A DNA stretch of 6,274 nt. It comes from Candidatus Kaiserbacteria bacterium. GTDB lineage: Bacteria > Patescibacteriota > Minisyncoccia > Phycocordibacterales > UBA2100. A program made the translations under genes and the position numbers. The stretch spans positions 1-6,274 of the forward strand of contig JANLIP010000028.1 of the NCBI GenBank assembly GCA_024654165.1, in the 5' to 3' direction. This document shows, piece after piece, positions 1 through 5,727 of the stretch; positions within the stretch are counted from its first letter, which is position 1, and each line of letters opens with the position of its first letter. Under the pieces are notes generated by a model. That model had not been told where the DNA came from and did no database searches. It worked only from the letters and a program-made list of their open reading frames with translations.

Positions 1-746
1 AATTCTCCGATGCTTCCAACCCATATATCTTTGTCATGAGACCGGTCTTGTAATAATTGCGCCCGAGCGGATTCTCGCGAAAGCATGAAATCTTCAGGCT
101 TGATCGCATTTCTTATAACGGATATTTTGCGCGATAGAGATTTGAATCTAGAAAAAGGCCGTACGTCATATTCGGAAATGCATATCGTGTGATGCGAAAG
201 TGCGATTGTCATGAGCGAGAGCAGATATATCACAAAGCGAGAAAGGGGGTTGCGCGATTCTCTGAAAGCCCAGCCGTGCACAGTGAATATTATATTGGGG
301 ACCTTGCAAATGCGCCCTGCAAATGCGCCGAGTATGCCCGCTTTGGAACTATTTAAATGAAGTACATCCGGCTTTTCTTTTTTGATTGCATTTACAATCG
401 CGCGGTAGGCGCGGAAATCTCGCCTGGAAATATCCCTGCTAAGCTCTGGAACAAATATCGTTCTTATATTCGCATGAGTTAATCTCTCAATAAGAATGCC
501 AGCGCTTGTCTTTCCCTGTGCTGTTCCGCAAAGCACTACAGGCTCCCAGCCCGAGGCTGGTCCGCCTTGGGCGGAAAAATTATCTTTTGGCAAATTGGTC
601 GCAATATCATAGACATACCTCTGCGCTCCTCCAAAATTAGATTTTGTAACCACAAAAAGCACCTTTTTTCGGGGGTTATTTATACCTTGCCCAGACACCA
701 ACTCTGGCATAGCTTCTATGTTGCCCCTGCCGATTGTGTTAATCAT
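1..746 (-). CDS. GT4-family glycosyltransferase, partial (N-terminal 248 residues; C-terminus beyond the left edge)
   Basis: Reading the minus strand from ATG 746 gives an open frame of 248 codons to the window edge. It resembles GT-B fold glycosyltransferases of family GT4, which transfer a sugar from a nucleotide donor to a growing surface glycan on the cytoplasmic side of the membrane. Visible features are a beta strand followed by GGAQRYVYD (residues 39-47), the PDVLHLNSSKAG segment (126-137), HGW (157-159), the inter-domain IRNAIKPEDF (211-220) and the start of the C-terminal donor domain, VGSIGE (243-248). The donor-binding E-x7-E region lies outside the window. In-frame starts are ATG 746 and ATG 710, and a TAG stop lies just upstream of 746. 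Neither start has a good ribosome binding site, and the conserved domain begins near residue 28, so the start is uncertain. Residues 58-67 (SAQGGPASGW) are an in-frame insertion encoded by a double palindrome. The gene diverges from the sugar transferase at 1002, in keeping with a polysaccharide locus. The exact sugar specificity cannot be told. Confidence 0.88.
   Translation of the reverse strand, partial: MINTIGRGNIEAMPELVSGQGINNPRKKVLFVVTKSNFGGAQRYVYDIATNLPKDNFSAQGGPASGWEPVVLCGTAQGKTSAGILIERLTHANIRTIFVPELSRDISRRDFRAYRAIVNAIKKEKPDVLHLNSSKAGILGAFAGRICKVPNIIFTVHGWAFRESRNPLSRFVIYLLSLMTIALSHHTICISEYDVRPFSRFKSLSRKISVIRNAIKPEDFMLSRESARAQLLQDRSHDKDIWVGSIGE
546..575. repeat. Double palindromic element inserted in frame in the glycosyltransferase
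   Basis: Two adjacent perfect 15-nt palindromes lie back to back: CCAGCC-CGA-GGCTGG (546-560) and TCCGCC-TTG-GGCGGA (561-575). Together they span exactly 30 nt, or ten codons, and encode SAQGGPASGW on the minus strand. Removing them would join ...KDNF directly to EPVVLCG, which reads like an uninterrupted strand of the GT-B N-terminal domain. This resembles the small palindromic elements that insert into reading frames in Rickettsia. Similar short GC-rich palindromes occur in Parcubacteria-like genomes, as far as I recall. Confidence 0.75.
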
Positions 747-815
747 ATTTCTGCATAGAGTCTAATAGGCCGCTTGTAATCAATGCTTTCAGCAACATAA
801 TGCCAGAGTTGGTGT
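695..815. repeat. 16-nt perfect inverted repeat spanning the start of the glycosyltransferase and the divergent intergenic region
   Basis: ACACCAACTCTGGCAT at 695-710 is the exact reverse complement of ATGCCAGAGTTGGTGT at 800-815, with 89 nt between the arms. The left arm covers the second possible ATG of the glycosyltransferase, and on the minus strand it encodes MPELV, followed by SGQG. The minus-strand copy is itself a small palindrome, CCAGA-gttggtg-TCTGG. The plus-strand copy matches it except for a missing CT. Two copies of a short palindromic element in opposite orientation explain this better than a regulatory stem. Confidence 0.65.
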
Positions 816-1001
816 GGGGGCTTGTTTCATTGTGTCTAGAATGCCATGATACGGGAAACTTTGCCATGCCCGGTAGGACAATTTCGAATCGCCTTGTATG
901 AATATTCACCAGATTATGAAAAACAAGATTTCTTTAAGCAGGTTGCAAACCTTCCATTATTTGGCCGCGGCAAGAATTATTCGAAATTGTACTAACCGGG
1001 T
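747..1001. other. Divergent intergenic region between the glycosyltransferase and the sugar transferase
   Basis: This 255-nt gap must hold the promoters for both divergent genes, but I see no pair of -35/-10 boxes with good spacing on either strand. TAGAAT at 837-842 is a -10-like hexamer without a matching -35. The gap holds one arm of the 16-nt inverted repeat and the 49-residue ORF. No RNA gene was recognised. Confidence 0.5.
846..995 (+). CDS. Possible small protein or gene remnant, 49 residues, unrecognised
   Basis: ATG 846 to TAA 993-995 encodes 49 residues beginning MIRETLPCPVGQF and ending GRGKNYSKLY. It ends 6 nt before the sugar transferase start and lies in the same frame as it, separated by TAA plus two codons. 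An in-frame TAG at 837-839 limits any upstream extension. The composition looks protein-like: charged and aromatic residues alternate, as in YEYSPDYEKQDFFKQV, and there is no membrane segment or signal peptide. I do not recognise a family. It could be a true small gene translated with the sugar transferase, the C-terminal remnant of a gene broken by the palindromic insertion near 800-815, or a chance ORF. No ribosome binding site is visible. Confidence 0.35.
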   Translation: MIRETLPCPVGQFRIALYEYSPDYEKQDFFKQVANLPLFGRGKNYSKLY

Positions 1002-2357
1002 ATGACTCTTGTACCTAAACGGGAATATGTCCTTCTATTGGTTGGCGATATAGCAATATTTGCGGTTTCGCTATGGATTTCGCTCGCACTCCGCTATTTG
1101 GAACTGCCTACGAGAGAGTTCTTCATGATTCACCTTGTGCCGTTTTCCTTTCTGTTCGTGGCCTGGATTGGAGTCTTCTTTCTTGCAGGGCTCTACAGCC
1201 GGCACTCGCGCATTTTCAGGAGCCGTCTAAGCTCAACTATTTTTTACGCACAGATGGCAAACATGTGCGTTGCGGCGCTATTTTTCTTTTTTGTTCCGTC
1301 GTTCGGTCTCGCGCCCAAAACCATTCTAGTTCTTTATTTGGCAGTTTCATTTATTTTGATTTTCTTTTGGAGGGCCGGCATATTCCCGCACATTCCGCGC
1401 AACAGGAAATTAAGAGGGGTTCTCATTGCATCAGGCGCTGATGCAGAGAAGCTTGTGGAAGAAGTCAAGAATGACCCGCGTTCAACCTTCACTTTTGATT
1501 ACACGGTGGACACAAAAATTACTCCGACGCACGAAGTGATACAGCGCGCCTGCCGTATTGCAGAAGACGATAGCATTACGTTTCTCGTGGTGGATTTCAG
1601 GGACAAGGCAGTGTCTACCGCGCTCCCCATAATTTATGAAGCGGCGTTTCGCAAAAGCCGTTTCGCGCTCATTGATGCCGCTGATTTATATGAAGATATT
1701 TTTGACCGAGCGCCTCTTTCTTTTGTGAATTACGAGAAAGTTCTTGGCGCGATTTCCTCATCGCGCGCGTACGATTTGTTGAAGCGCTTCGTTGATGTGT
1801 CGGGCGCGATTGTGATTGGAGCCGTATCCCTAGTTTTTTACCCATTTGTATATCTGGCTATCAAGCTGGACGACGGCGGGGACATTTTCATTACACAGAA
1901 GCGAGTCGGTAGATTTCAGCACTCTATAGGCATCACTAAATTCAGGAGCATGAGCGGGAACGATGACGGCGTTTACGGCGAGAATGGAAAAACAAAGCTC
2001 ATAGTAACGCGCGTAGGAAAATGGCTGCGCATATTGCGCATAGACGAATTCCCTCAGCTTTGGAGCGTCATAAAAGGAGACCTCTCGCTTGTAGGTCCCA
2101 GGCCTGAATTGCCCGCGCTCGCACGAGAGTACAGCGCCAAAATCCCTTATTACAATGCGCGTTATCTTGTCACCCCAGGGCTTATGGGTTGGGCACAGCT
2201 TCATCACGACAGACATCCGCACCATGGGGCAGACGTTGCTGAAACGAAGGAGAAACTTTCTTACGATCTATATTATCTTGAACGGCGCTCTCTTATTCTA
2301 GATTTATTTATAATATTGCAGACTGTGCGCATAATGATTACGGCCCGTGGAACTTGA
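1002..2357 (+). CDS. Polyprenyl-phosphate sugar-1-phosphate transferase (bacterial sugar transferase, WbaP/PglC superfamily)
   Basis: This 451-residue membrane enzyme would move a sugar-1-phosphate from a UDP-sugar to undecaprenyl phosphate, the first step of exopolysaccharide or O-glycan assembly. About four hydrophobic segments (near 9-31, 44-65, 79-100 and 106-123) precede a degenerate Rossmann-like cytoplasmic domain (about 137-250) whose glycine-rich loop is weak (LIASGADAEKL). The catalytic bacterial sugar transferase domain follows, with KRFVDV and a membrane or re-entrant helix (261-287), KFRSM (313-317), the D348-E349 dyad in RIDEFPQLW, KGDLSLVGPRPE (358-369) and the C-terminal YDLYYLERRS (421-430). 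Length and order fit the long, WbaP-like form rather than the minimal PglC form. ATG 1002 is the only sensible start, because TAA lies three codons upstream in frame; no Shine-Dalgarno is present. A His-rich stretch, HHDRHPHHG (401-409), replaces the usual short linker after WAQ. It is divergent from the GT4 gene and upstream of the epimerase. The sugar substrate is unknown. Confidence 0.93.
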   Translation: MTLVPKREYVLLLVGDIAIFAVSLWISLALRYLELPTREFFMIHLVPFSFLFVAWIGVFFLAGLYSRHSRIFRSRLSSTIFYAQMANMCVAALFFFFVPSFGLAPKTILVLYLAVSFILIFFWRAGIFPHIPRNRKLRGVLIASGADAEKLVEEVKNDPRSTFTFDYTVDTKITPTHEVIQRACRIAEDDSITFLVVDFRDKAVSTALPIIYEAAFRKSRFALIDAADLYEDIFDRAPLSFVNYEKVLGAISSSRAYDLLKRFVDVSGAIVIGAVSLVFYPFVYLAIKLDDGGDIFITQKRVGRFQHSIGITKFRSMSGNDDGVYGENGKTKLIVTRVGKWLRILRIDEFPQLWSVIKGDLSLVGPRPELPALAREYSAKIPYYNARYLVTPGLMGWAQLHHDRHPHHGADVAETKEKLSYDLYYLERRSLILDLFIILQTVRIMITARGT

Positions 2358-2570
2358 GGGGGTGCTCGGCAGACTGTCTCCTCGCCGAACGATACGCCAG
2401 TGCCAGTGCTTTCATTACGCGATACTGCGAACACCCTTTACGTGTAAGAGTTCGTTGCGCGATGTTCTCTAGGAGACAATCTGCCTCGCTTAAGTTGAGC
2501 AAATAAAGATAGAATACAGATTTTACGTTCTTGCTCGCGTATAAATGGAATTGCGGGTAATATGTAAATC
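2358..2570. other. Gene-free region with nested inverted repeats, upstream of the epimerase
   Basis: No credible gene fits in these 213 nt. An outer imperfect inverted repeat pairs 2368-2382 (GGCAGACTGTCTCCT) with 2471-2485 (AGGAGACAATCTGCC), with one mismatch in 15. Inside, CGAAC 2428-2432 pairs with GTTCG 2450-2454 around a smaller CTTTA/TAAG stem, and CGCGAT occurs directly repeated at 2418-2423 and 2458-2463. A competing short hairpin is TCGGC 2366-2370 with GCCGA 2384-2388. None is followed by a T-run, so a standard intrinsic terminator is not evident. A structured RNA, an attenuator or decayed palindromic repeats are all possible. Confidence 0.45.
2558..2563 (+). promoter_or_regulatory. 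Possible -10 element (TAATAT) for the epimerase
   Basis: TAATAT ends 7 nt before the epimerase ATG, which would give a leaderless or nearly leaderless transcript. The only -35-like hexamer is TTGCTC at 2531-2536, with a 21-nt spacer that is too long, so support is weak. A second TATAAA lies at 2540-2545. Confidence 0.2.
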
Positions 2571-3479
2571 ATGCAGAAGGCAATAGTAACTGGCGGTGCT
2601 GGATTTATCGGCTCGCACCTTGTTTCAGAACTCGTAGAGCGCGGGTTTGATACGCACATCATTGATGATTTCTCAGGCGGAAGAATGGAAAAGAGGAAAC
2701 ATCCCAAGGCCACATATCATGAGGTTGACATACGCGATTATGAATCTATCGCGCCTATAATCGCCGGCGCTTCGTGCGTATTTCATGAGGCGGCGCTTCC
2801 GCGCGTTCAATTCTCTATAGAACATCCGCAAGAAACTTTCTCTGTGAATGTAGACGGGTTCGTGTCGGTGCTTCGCGCGTCGCATGAGGGGGGAGTCAAA
2901 CGCCTCATATATGCGGCGTCCAGTTCTGCATATGGAGACCAAACAAAAATGCCTCTCTCGGAAGATTTTCCTGCACAGCCCAAAAGCCCTTATGGGTTGC
3001 AGAAATATATCGGAGAATTGAGCTGTCGTTTGTGGAACGAAGTCTACGGCCTTTCCACGGTGTCTCTTCGTTACTTCAACGTCTACGGCGCGAACTTTGA
3101 TCCGAATGGCCCATATGCGCTTGTCATCGGGAAATTTCTTTTGCAAAAATCTAAGGGCGAACCGCTAACGATTACCGGCGACGGCACGCACACGCGCGAT
3201 TTTACGAACGTGCGCGACGTGGTTAGGGCGAACATGCTAGCGATGGAATCGGAAAAAGTTGGCAAGGGGGAAGTTATAAATATCGGCGCAGGGCGCAATG
3301 CTTCCATCAATGAAATAGCCTCCATGATAGGCGGGCCAGTGGTGCATGTAGAACCAAGGCTTGAGCCGGCGCATACTCTTGCCGACACTGCCAAAGCCAA
3401 GAAGCTTCTTGGTTGGGAGCCGACAGTCAAACTTGAAGACGGAATCGCCGAATTGAAGAAAAATTCTGGTCTCCTATGA
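2571..3479 (+). CDS. NAD-dependent epimerase/dehydratase, UDP-glucose/UDP-GlcNAc 4-epimerase-like
   Basis: This 302-residue extended short-chain dehydrogenase/reductase most likely inverts C4 of a UDP-hexose (UDP-Glc/UDP-Gal or UDP-GlcNAc/UDP-GalNAc), supplying a donor for the neighbouring sugar transferase. Visible motifs are the NAD-binding GGAGFIG (8-14), the acidic strand end DD (32-33), VDIRD (52-56), HEAALPRVQFSIEHP (72-86), the SSS active-site strand (117-119), the catalytic Y141-x3-K145 in SPYGLQK, RYFNVYG (167-173), the substrate-domain GDGTHTRDFTNVRDVVRA (203-220) and the late GWEP (281-284). The full length fits the family. It ends at TGA 3477-3479, which is inside the following hairpin. 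No Shine-Dalgarno precedes ATG 2571, but MQKAIVTGG is the usual N-terminus for the fold, so the start is secure. The motif pattern also fits dehydratases, so the exact reaction is inferred. Confidence 0.9.
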   Translation: MQKAIVTGGAGFIGSHLVSELVERGFDTHIIDDFSGGRMEKRKHPKATYHEVDIRDYESIAPIIAGASCVFHEAALPRVQFSIEHPQETFSVNVDGFVSVLRASHEGGVKRLIYAASSSAYGDQTKMPLSEDFPAQPKSPYGLQKYIGELSCRLWNEVYGLSTVSLRYFNVYGANFDPNGPYALVIGKFLLQKSKGEPLTITGDGTHTRDFTNVRDVVRANMLAMESEKVGKGEVINIGAGRNASINEIASMIGGPVVHVEPRLEPAHTLADTAKAKKLLGWEPTVKLEDGIAELKKNSGLL

Positions 3480-3513
3480 ACATTCTCACATTCTCAAGAA
3501 TGTGAGAATGTTC
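3478..3513. repeat. 17-bp perfect hairpin overlapping the epimerase stop codon
   Basis: GAACATTCTCACATTCT (3478-3494) is the exact reverse complement of AGAATGTGAGAATGTTC (3497-3513), with only CA between; the practical loop is TCAA. The stem begins inside the TGA stop of the epimerase and ends 9 nt before the folD ATG, so it fills nearly the whole gap. The arms have an inner repeat (CATTCTCACATTCTC). It is followed by TAAATCG rather than a T-run, so it does not look like a standard intrinsic terminator. It may instead be an mRNA-stabilising or translation-affecting stem, an operator, or a palindromic element. Confidence 0.8.
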
Positions 3514-3522
3514 TAAATCGTC

Positions 3523-4323
3523 ATGATAATTAATGGCAAGAGAATAGCCGAGGATATATATGCGGACCTCGCGCCGCGATATGCCTCACTGGGCAGGAAG
3601 GCGGTGCTCGGCATCGTAGTAGTGGGGGAGAATCCCGTGATTGCGTCGTTTGTTCGCATTAAAGAGCGTTCTGCCGAGCGTCTTGGTATTCCAATGCTAC
3701 GGGAGAATTTGCCCGAATCGGCAACGGAAAAAGAAATTCTTGATGCGGTAGATACTTTGAATAAGAATGCCGATGCGGTAATAGTCCAGCTTCCTCTGCC
3801 TGCCGGAATTAATACAAACAACGTTCTGGCCGGAGTTCCGAATGAGAAAGATGTGGATGCGCTGAATCCGACGATTCCGGAAGATGGGCGGCTCGTCCAC
3901 GCGCCAGTCGCGCTCGCCGCTGTTGAGATATTGGAGCGCTCCGGCGTGCATATAAAAGGTGCGTGTGCGGTTGTTGTCGGCGCTGGGCGTTTGGTTGGCG
4001 GGCCTTCGGCGTGGCTTTTGCGGAAGCTCGGCGCGAATGTGTCGGTGTTTTCTCTGGAAGAGGGCTCTATTAACGATTTGAAAGACGCCGACATCATTGT
4101 TTCAGGCGCGGGGAATCCCGGTTTCATAAAACCGGAACATATAAAGCAAGGCGTCGCCTTGATAGACGGAGGCACAAGCGAACTCAATAAAAAAATAGCC
4201 GGCGATGCGGACCCCGCGTGCGCGCAGATCGCTAGTGTGTTTACGCCCGTCCCCGGCGGAGTGGGGCCCGTCGCAGTCGCGATGATATTCAGGAATTTAC
4301 TGCAATTGGTAGAGCAGAAATAA
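3523..4323 (+). CDS. folD: Bifunctional methylenetetrahydrofolate dehydrogenase/methenyltetrahydrofolate cyclohydrolase (FolD), divergent
   Basis: FolD interconverts 5,10-methylene-, methenyl- and 10-formyl-tetrahydrofolate in the cytoplasm, feeding purine and formyl-Met-tRNA synthesis. The 266-residue protein is near the usual size (about 280-300). Visible are VVGENPVIASFVRIK (33-47) with the catalytic Lys at 47, QLPLP (89-93) with Gln89, EKDVDAL (108-114) with Asp112, the cofactor loop GAGRLVGGP (153-161), DIIVSGAGNP (190-199), ALIDGGTS (212-219) and PVPGGVGPV (242-250). Two departures stand out: the Tyr that usually sits four residues before the Lys is Phe43, and the common PCTP motif is replaced by VHAPVA (125-130). 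ATG 3523 directly follows an in-frame TAA (3514-3516), which fixes the start; no Shine-Dalgarno is present. It lies 43 nt after the epimerase, behind a strong hairpin, and could share its transcript. The family assignment is firm; full dual activity is less so because of the Phe43 change. Confidence 0.94.
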   Translation: MIINGKRIAEDIYADLAPRYASLGRKAVLGIVVVGENPVIASFVRIKERSAERLGIPMLRENLPESATEKEILDAVDTLNKNADAVIVQLPLPAGINTNNVLAGVPNEKDVDALNPTIPEDGRLVHAPVALAAVEILERSGVHIKGACAVVVGAGRLVGGPSAWLLRKLGANVSVFSLEEGSINDLKDADIIVSGAGNPGFIKPEHIKQGVALIDGGTSELNKKIAGDADPACAQIASVFTPVPGGVGPVAVAMIFRNLLQLVEQK

Positions 4324-4336
4324 GATTATACGCATA

Positions 4337-4364
4337 TTGCGCGCTCTAATTCTGTGCGTATACT
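4337..4364 (+). promoter_or_regulatory. Possible secD promoter giving a nearly leaderless transcript
   Basis: TTGCGC (4337-4342) and TATACT (4359-4364) are separated by 16 nt; the -10 matches consensus at five of six positions, the -35 only at three. Transcription would start near 4370-4372, at or just before the secD ATG at 4373. The region also contains an 8-nt inverted repeat, TATACGCA (4327-4334) with TGCGTATA (4355-4362), whose right arm overlaps the -10. This could be an operator or a weak end-of-folD stem. Confidence 0.4.
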
Positions 4365-4372
4365 GAAGCCCA

Positions 4373-5701
4373 ATGTTAAAAAGACGACTTATCGCTCTTA
4401 TCGTTCTAGCTATTGGAGTCGCAATCGGCTGGTTTGTTTACAACTCACAAATCACAGGGTCGCGCCCTTTTAAGCTTGGGCTTGACCTCTCCGGCGGAAC
4501 ACAACTTACATACCGTGCGAAACTGGATGCAATACAGGGAAACACCGTAGCAGATTCCATGTCGTCTTTGCGCGATACGATTGAGCGACGTGTGAATCTC
4601 TTCGGCGTGTCGGAACCAATCGTGCAGACAGAGCACGGAGGAACGCTCGCGGGCACTTCGGAAGAACGCCTTATCGTGGAGCTTCCGGGAGTTACCGATA
4701 CGCAAAAGGCCATTGACCTGATAGGCCAAACTCCTGTGCTGGAATTTCGCATGTTGAAAGAAGGAGCAACGTCTCCGGAAACCGGAGTGACGACTGAGAA
4801 TGTAAATGAACTTTTTGAACCCGCATCCATTACAGGAAGACATTTAACCAGCGCGCAAATTCAATTCAGTCAGAATCCAGGCGGGATTCCAAATGAGCCG
4901 GTAGTCGCTCTCCACTTTAACGCGGAAGGCGGAAAAATATTTGCTGATTTGACTAGGGCGAATGTGGGCCGTTACTTTGGAATGTTCTTAGACGGAATTC
5001 CGATTTCCATACCTGTAATCCGTGAAGCCATCCCAGACGGCACAGCGATAATTTCCGGCAACTTTACCGCCGCGGGAGCGAAGGAACTCGCGAGGAATTT
5101 AAGCTTTGGCGCGCTTCCGGTCCCGATTGAATTAATCGGCGCGCAGACCGTGTCTGGGACGTTGGGCGGGGAAGCGGTTGTCCGCGGAATTTCCGCCGGA
5201 CTCTGGGGCGTGGGGCTTGTAGCCCTCTTCATGATTATTTGGTATCGCCTTCCGGGAACCATTTCTGTTGTTGCACTCGCACTCTATGTTGTTGCAATTC
5301 TTGCGCTTTTCAAGCTTATTCCTGTGACGCTCACTGCCGCAGGCATTGCAGCCTTTATTCTTTCAATCGGCATGGCGGTAGATGCGAACATTCTGATATT
5401 TGAACGTACAAGAGAAGAAATGGAGGGAGGAAAATCCGCAAAAGATGCGATTGGCGACGGATTCGCGCGTGCATGGCCCTCCATCCGCGATTCCAATATC
5501 TCATCCATGATTACCGCGGTGATTCTTTTCTGGTTCGGCACGTCGCTCATCAAAGGATTTGCACTCGTGTTCGGGCTCGGAGTTTTGGTGTCTATGCTTA
5601 CAGCAATTTCCGTTTCGCGAACGTTTCTTTTTGCGCTAGGCATTGATTCCAAGGGTGGATTGTCTAGATTTTTATTCAGCAGTGGTATTTCTAGCAACTA
5701 G
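4373..5701 (+). CDS. secD: Protein translocase subunit SecD
   Basis: SecD forms with SecF a membrane complex of the RND superfamily that uses the proton gradient to help pull exported proteins out of SecYEG. The 442-residue protein has an N-terminal membrane helix (about 6-24), FKLGLDLSGGTQLTYRA (33-49), the P1 extracytoplasmic region with ERRVNLFGVSEPIVQ (71-85) and LIVELPGV (100-107), then FTAAGAKELARNLSFGALPVPIE (231-253) before five more membrane helices (about 272-418). The fourth helix carries MAVDANILIFERTREE (334-349); Asp337 is in the position of the conserved, functionally essential SecD aspartate. It is shorter than the 615-residue E. coli protein, with a reduced extracytoplasmic region, as in many non-proteobacterial SecD proteins. 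The start at 4373 is followed by a typical MLKRRLIALIVL helix; the upstream GAAG is only a weak ribosome binding site. The stop lies inside a heptad repeat, and secF follows after 26 nt. Confidence 0.96.
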   Translation: MLKRRLIALIVLAIGVAIGWFVYNSQITGSRPFKLGLDLSGGTQLTYRAKLDAIQGNTVADSMSSLRDTIERRVNLFGVSEPIVQTEHGGTLAGTSEERLIVELPGVTDTQKAIDLIGQTPVLEFRMLKEGATSPETGVTTENVNELFEPASITGRHLTSAQIQFSQNPGGIPNEPVVALHFNAEGGKIFADLTRANVGRYFGMFLDGIPISIPVIREAIPDGTAIISGNFTAAGAKELARNLSFGALPVPIELIGAQTVSGTLGGEAVVRGISAGLWGVGLVALFMIIWYRLPGTISVVALALYVVAILALFKLIPVTLTAAGIAAFILSIGMAVDANILIFERTREEMEGGKSAKDAIGDGFARAWPSIRDSNISSMITAVILFWFGTSLIKGFALVFGLGVLVSMLTAISVSRTFLFALGIDSKGGLSRFLFSSGISSN

Positions 5702-5722
5702 AAGCTAGCCCCTAGCAGCTAA
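5691..5722. repeat. 7-nt periodic CTAG repeat at the secD-secF junction
   Basis: CTAG begins at 5691, 5698, 5705 and 5712, exactly every 7 nt, with variable triplets between (CAA, AAG, CCC, CAG), and a fifth near-copy, CTAA, at 5719. The secD stop codon TAG (5699-5701) is inside the second unit, so the last SecD codons are repeat-derived. The secF ATG follows 5 nt after the last unit. Neighbouring units can also pair with each other (GCTAG with CTAGC). No comparable run appears elsewhere in the window. Confidence 0.75.
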
Positions 5723-5727
5723 TCATT

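Noticed and set aside
567..758. 63-residue open frame on the plus strand
   Set aside because: It runs opposite the glycosyltransferase N-terminus and starts inside the palindromic element; no recognisable protein features.
1830..2225. 131-residue open frame on the minus strand
   Set aside because: Antisense to the catalytic domain of the sugar transferase.
2358..2570. tRNA gene or known riboswitch
   Set aside because: No T-loop (GGTTCRA) or cloverleaf arrangement and no riboswitch core that I recognise.
2355..3479. Alternative genetic code with TGA as glycine
   Set aside because: Two genes end in TGA at family-typical C-termini, and the other complete genes show no in-frame TGA, so the standard bacterial code fits.
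3478..3513. Standard intrinsic terminator for the epimerase
   Set aside because: The stem is strong but followed by TAAATCG, not a run of T, so a canonical terminator call is not supported; kept as a hairpin/repeat.
3513..4187. 224-residue open frame on the minus strand
   Set aside because: It lies fully opposite folD, whose motifs are unmistakable; the low-complexity Ser/Pro/Ala-rich translation is typical of an antisense shadow.
5691..5722. CRISPR-like array
   Set aside because: The period is only 7 nt, with 3-nt variable parts; no repeat/spacer architecture and no cas genes.
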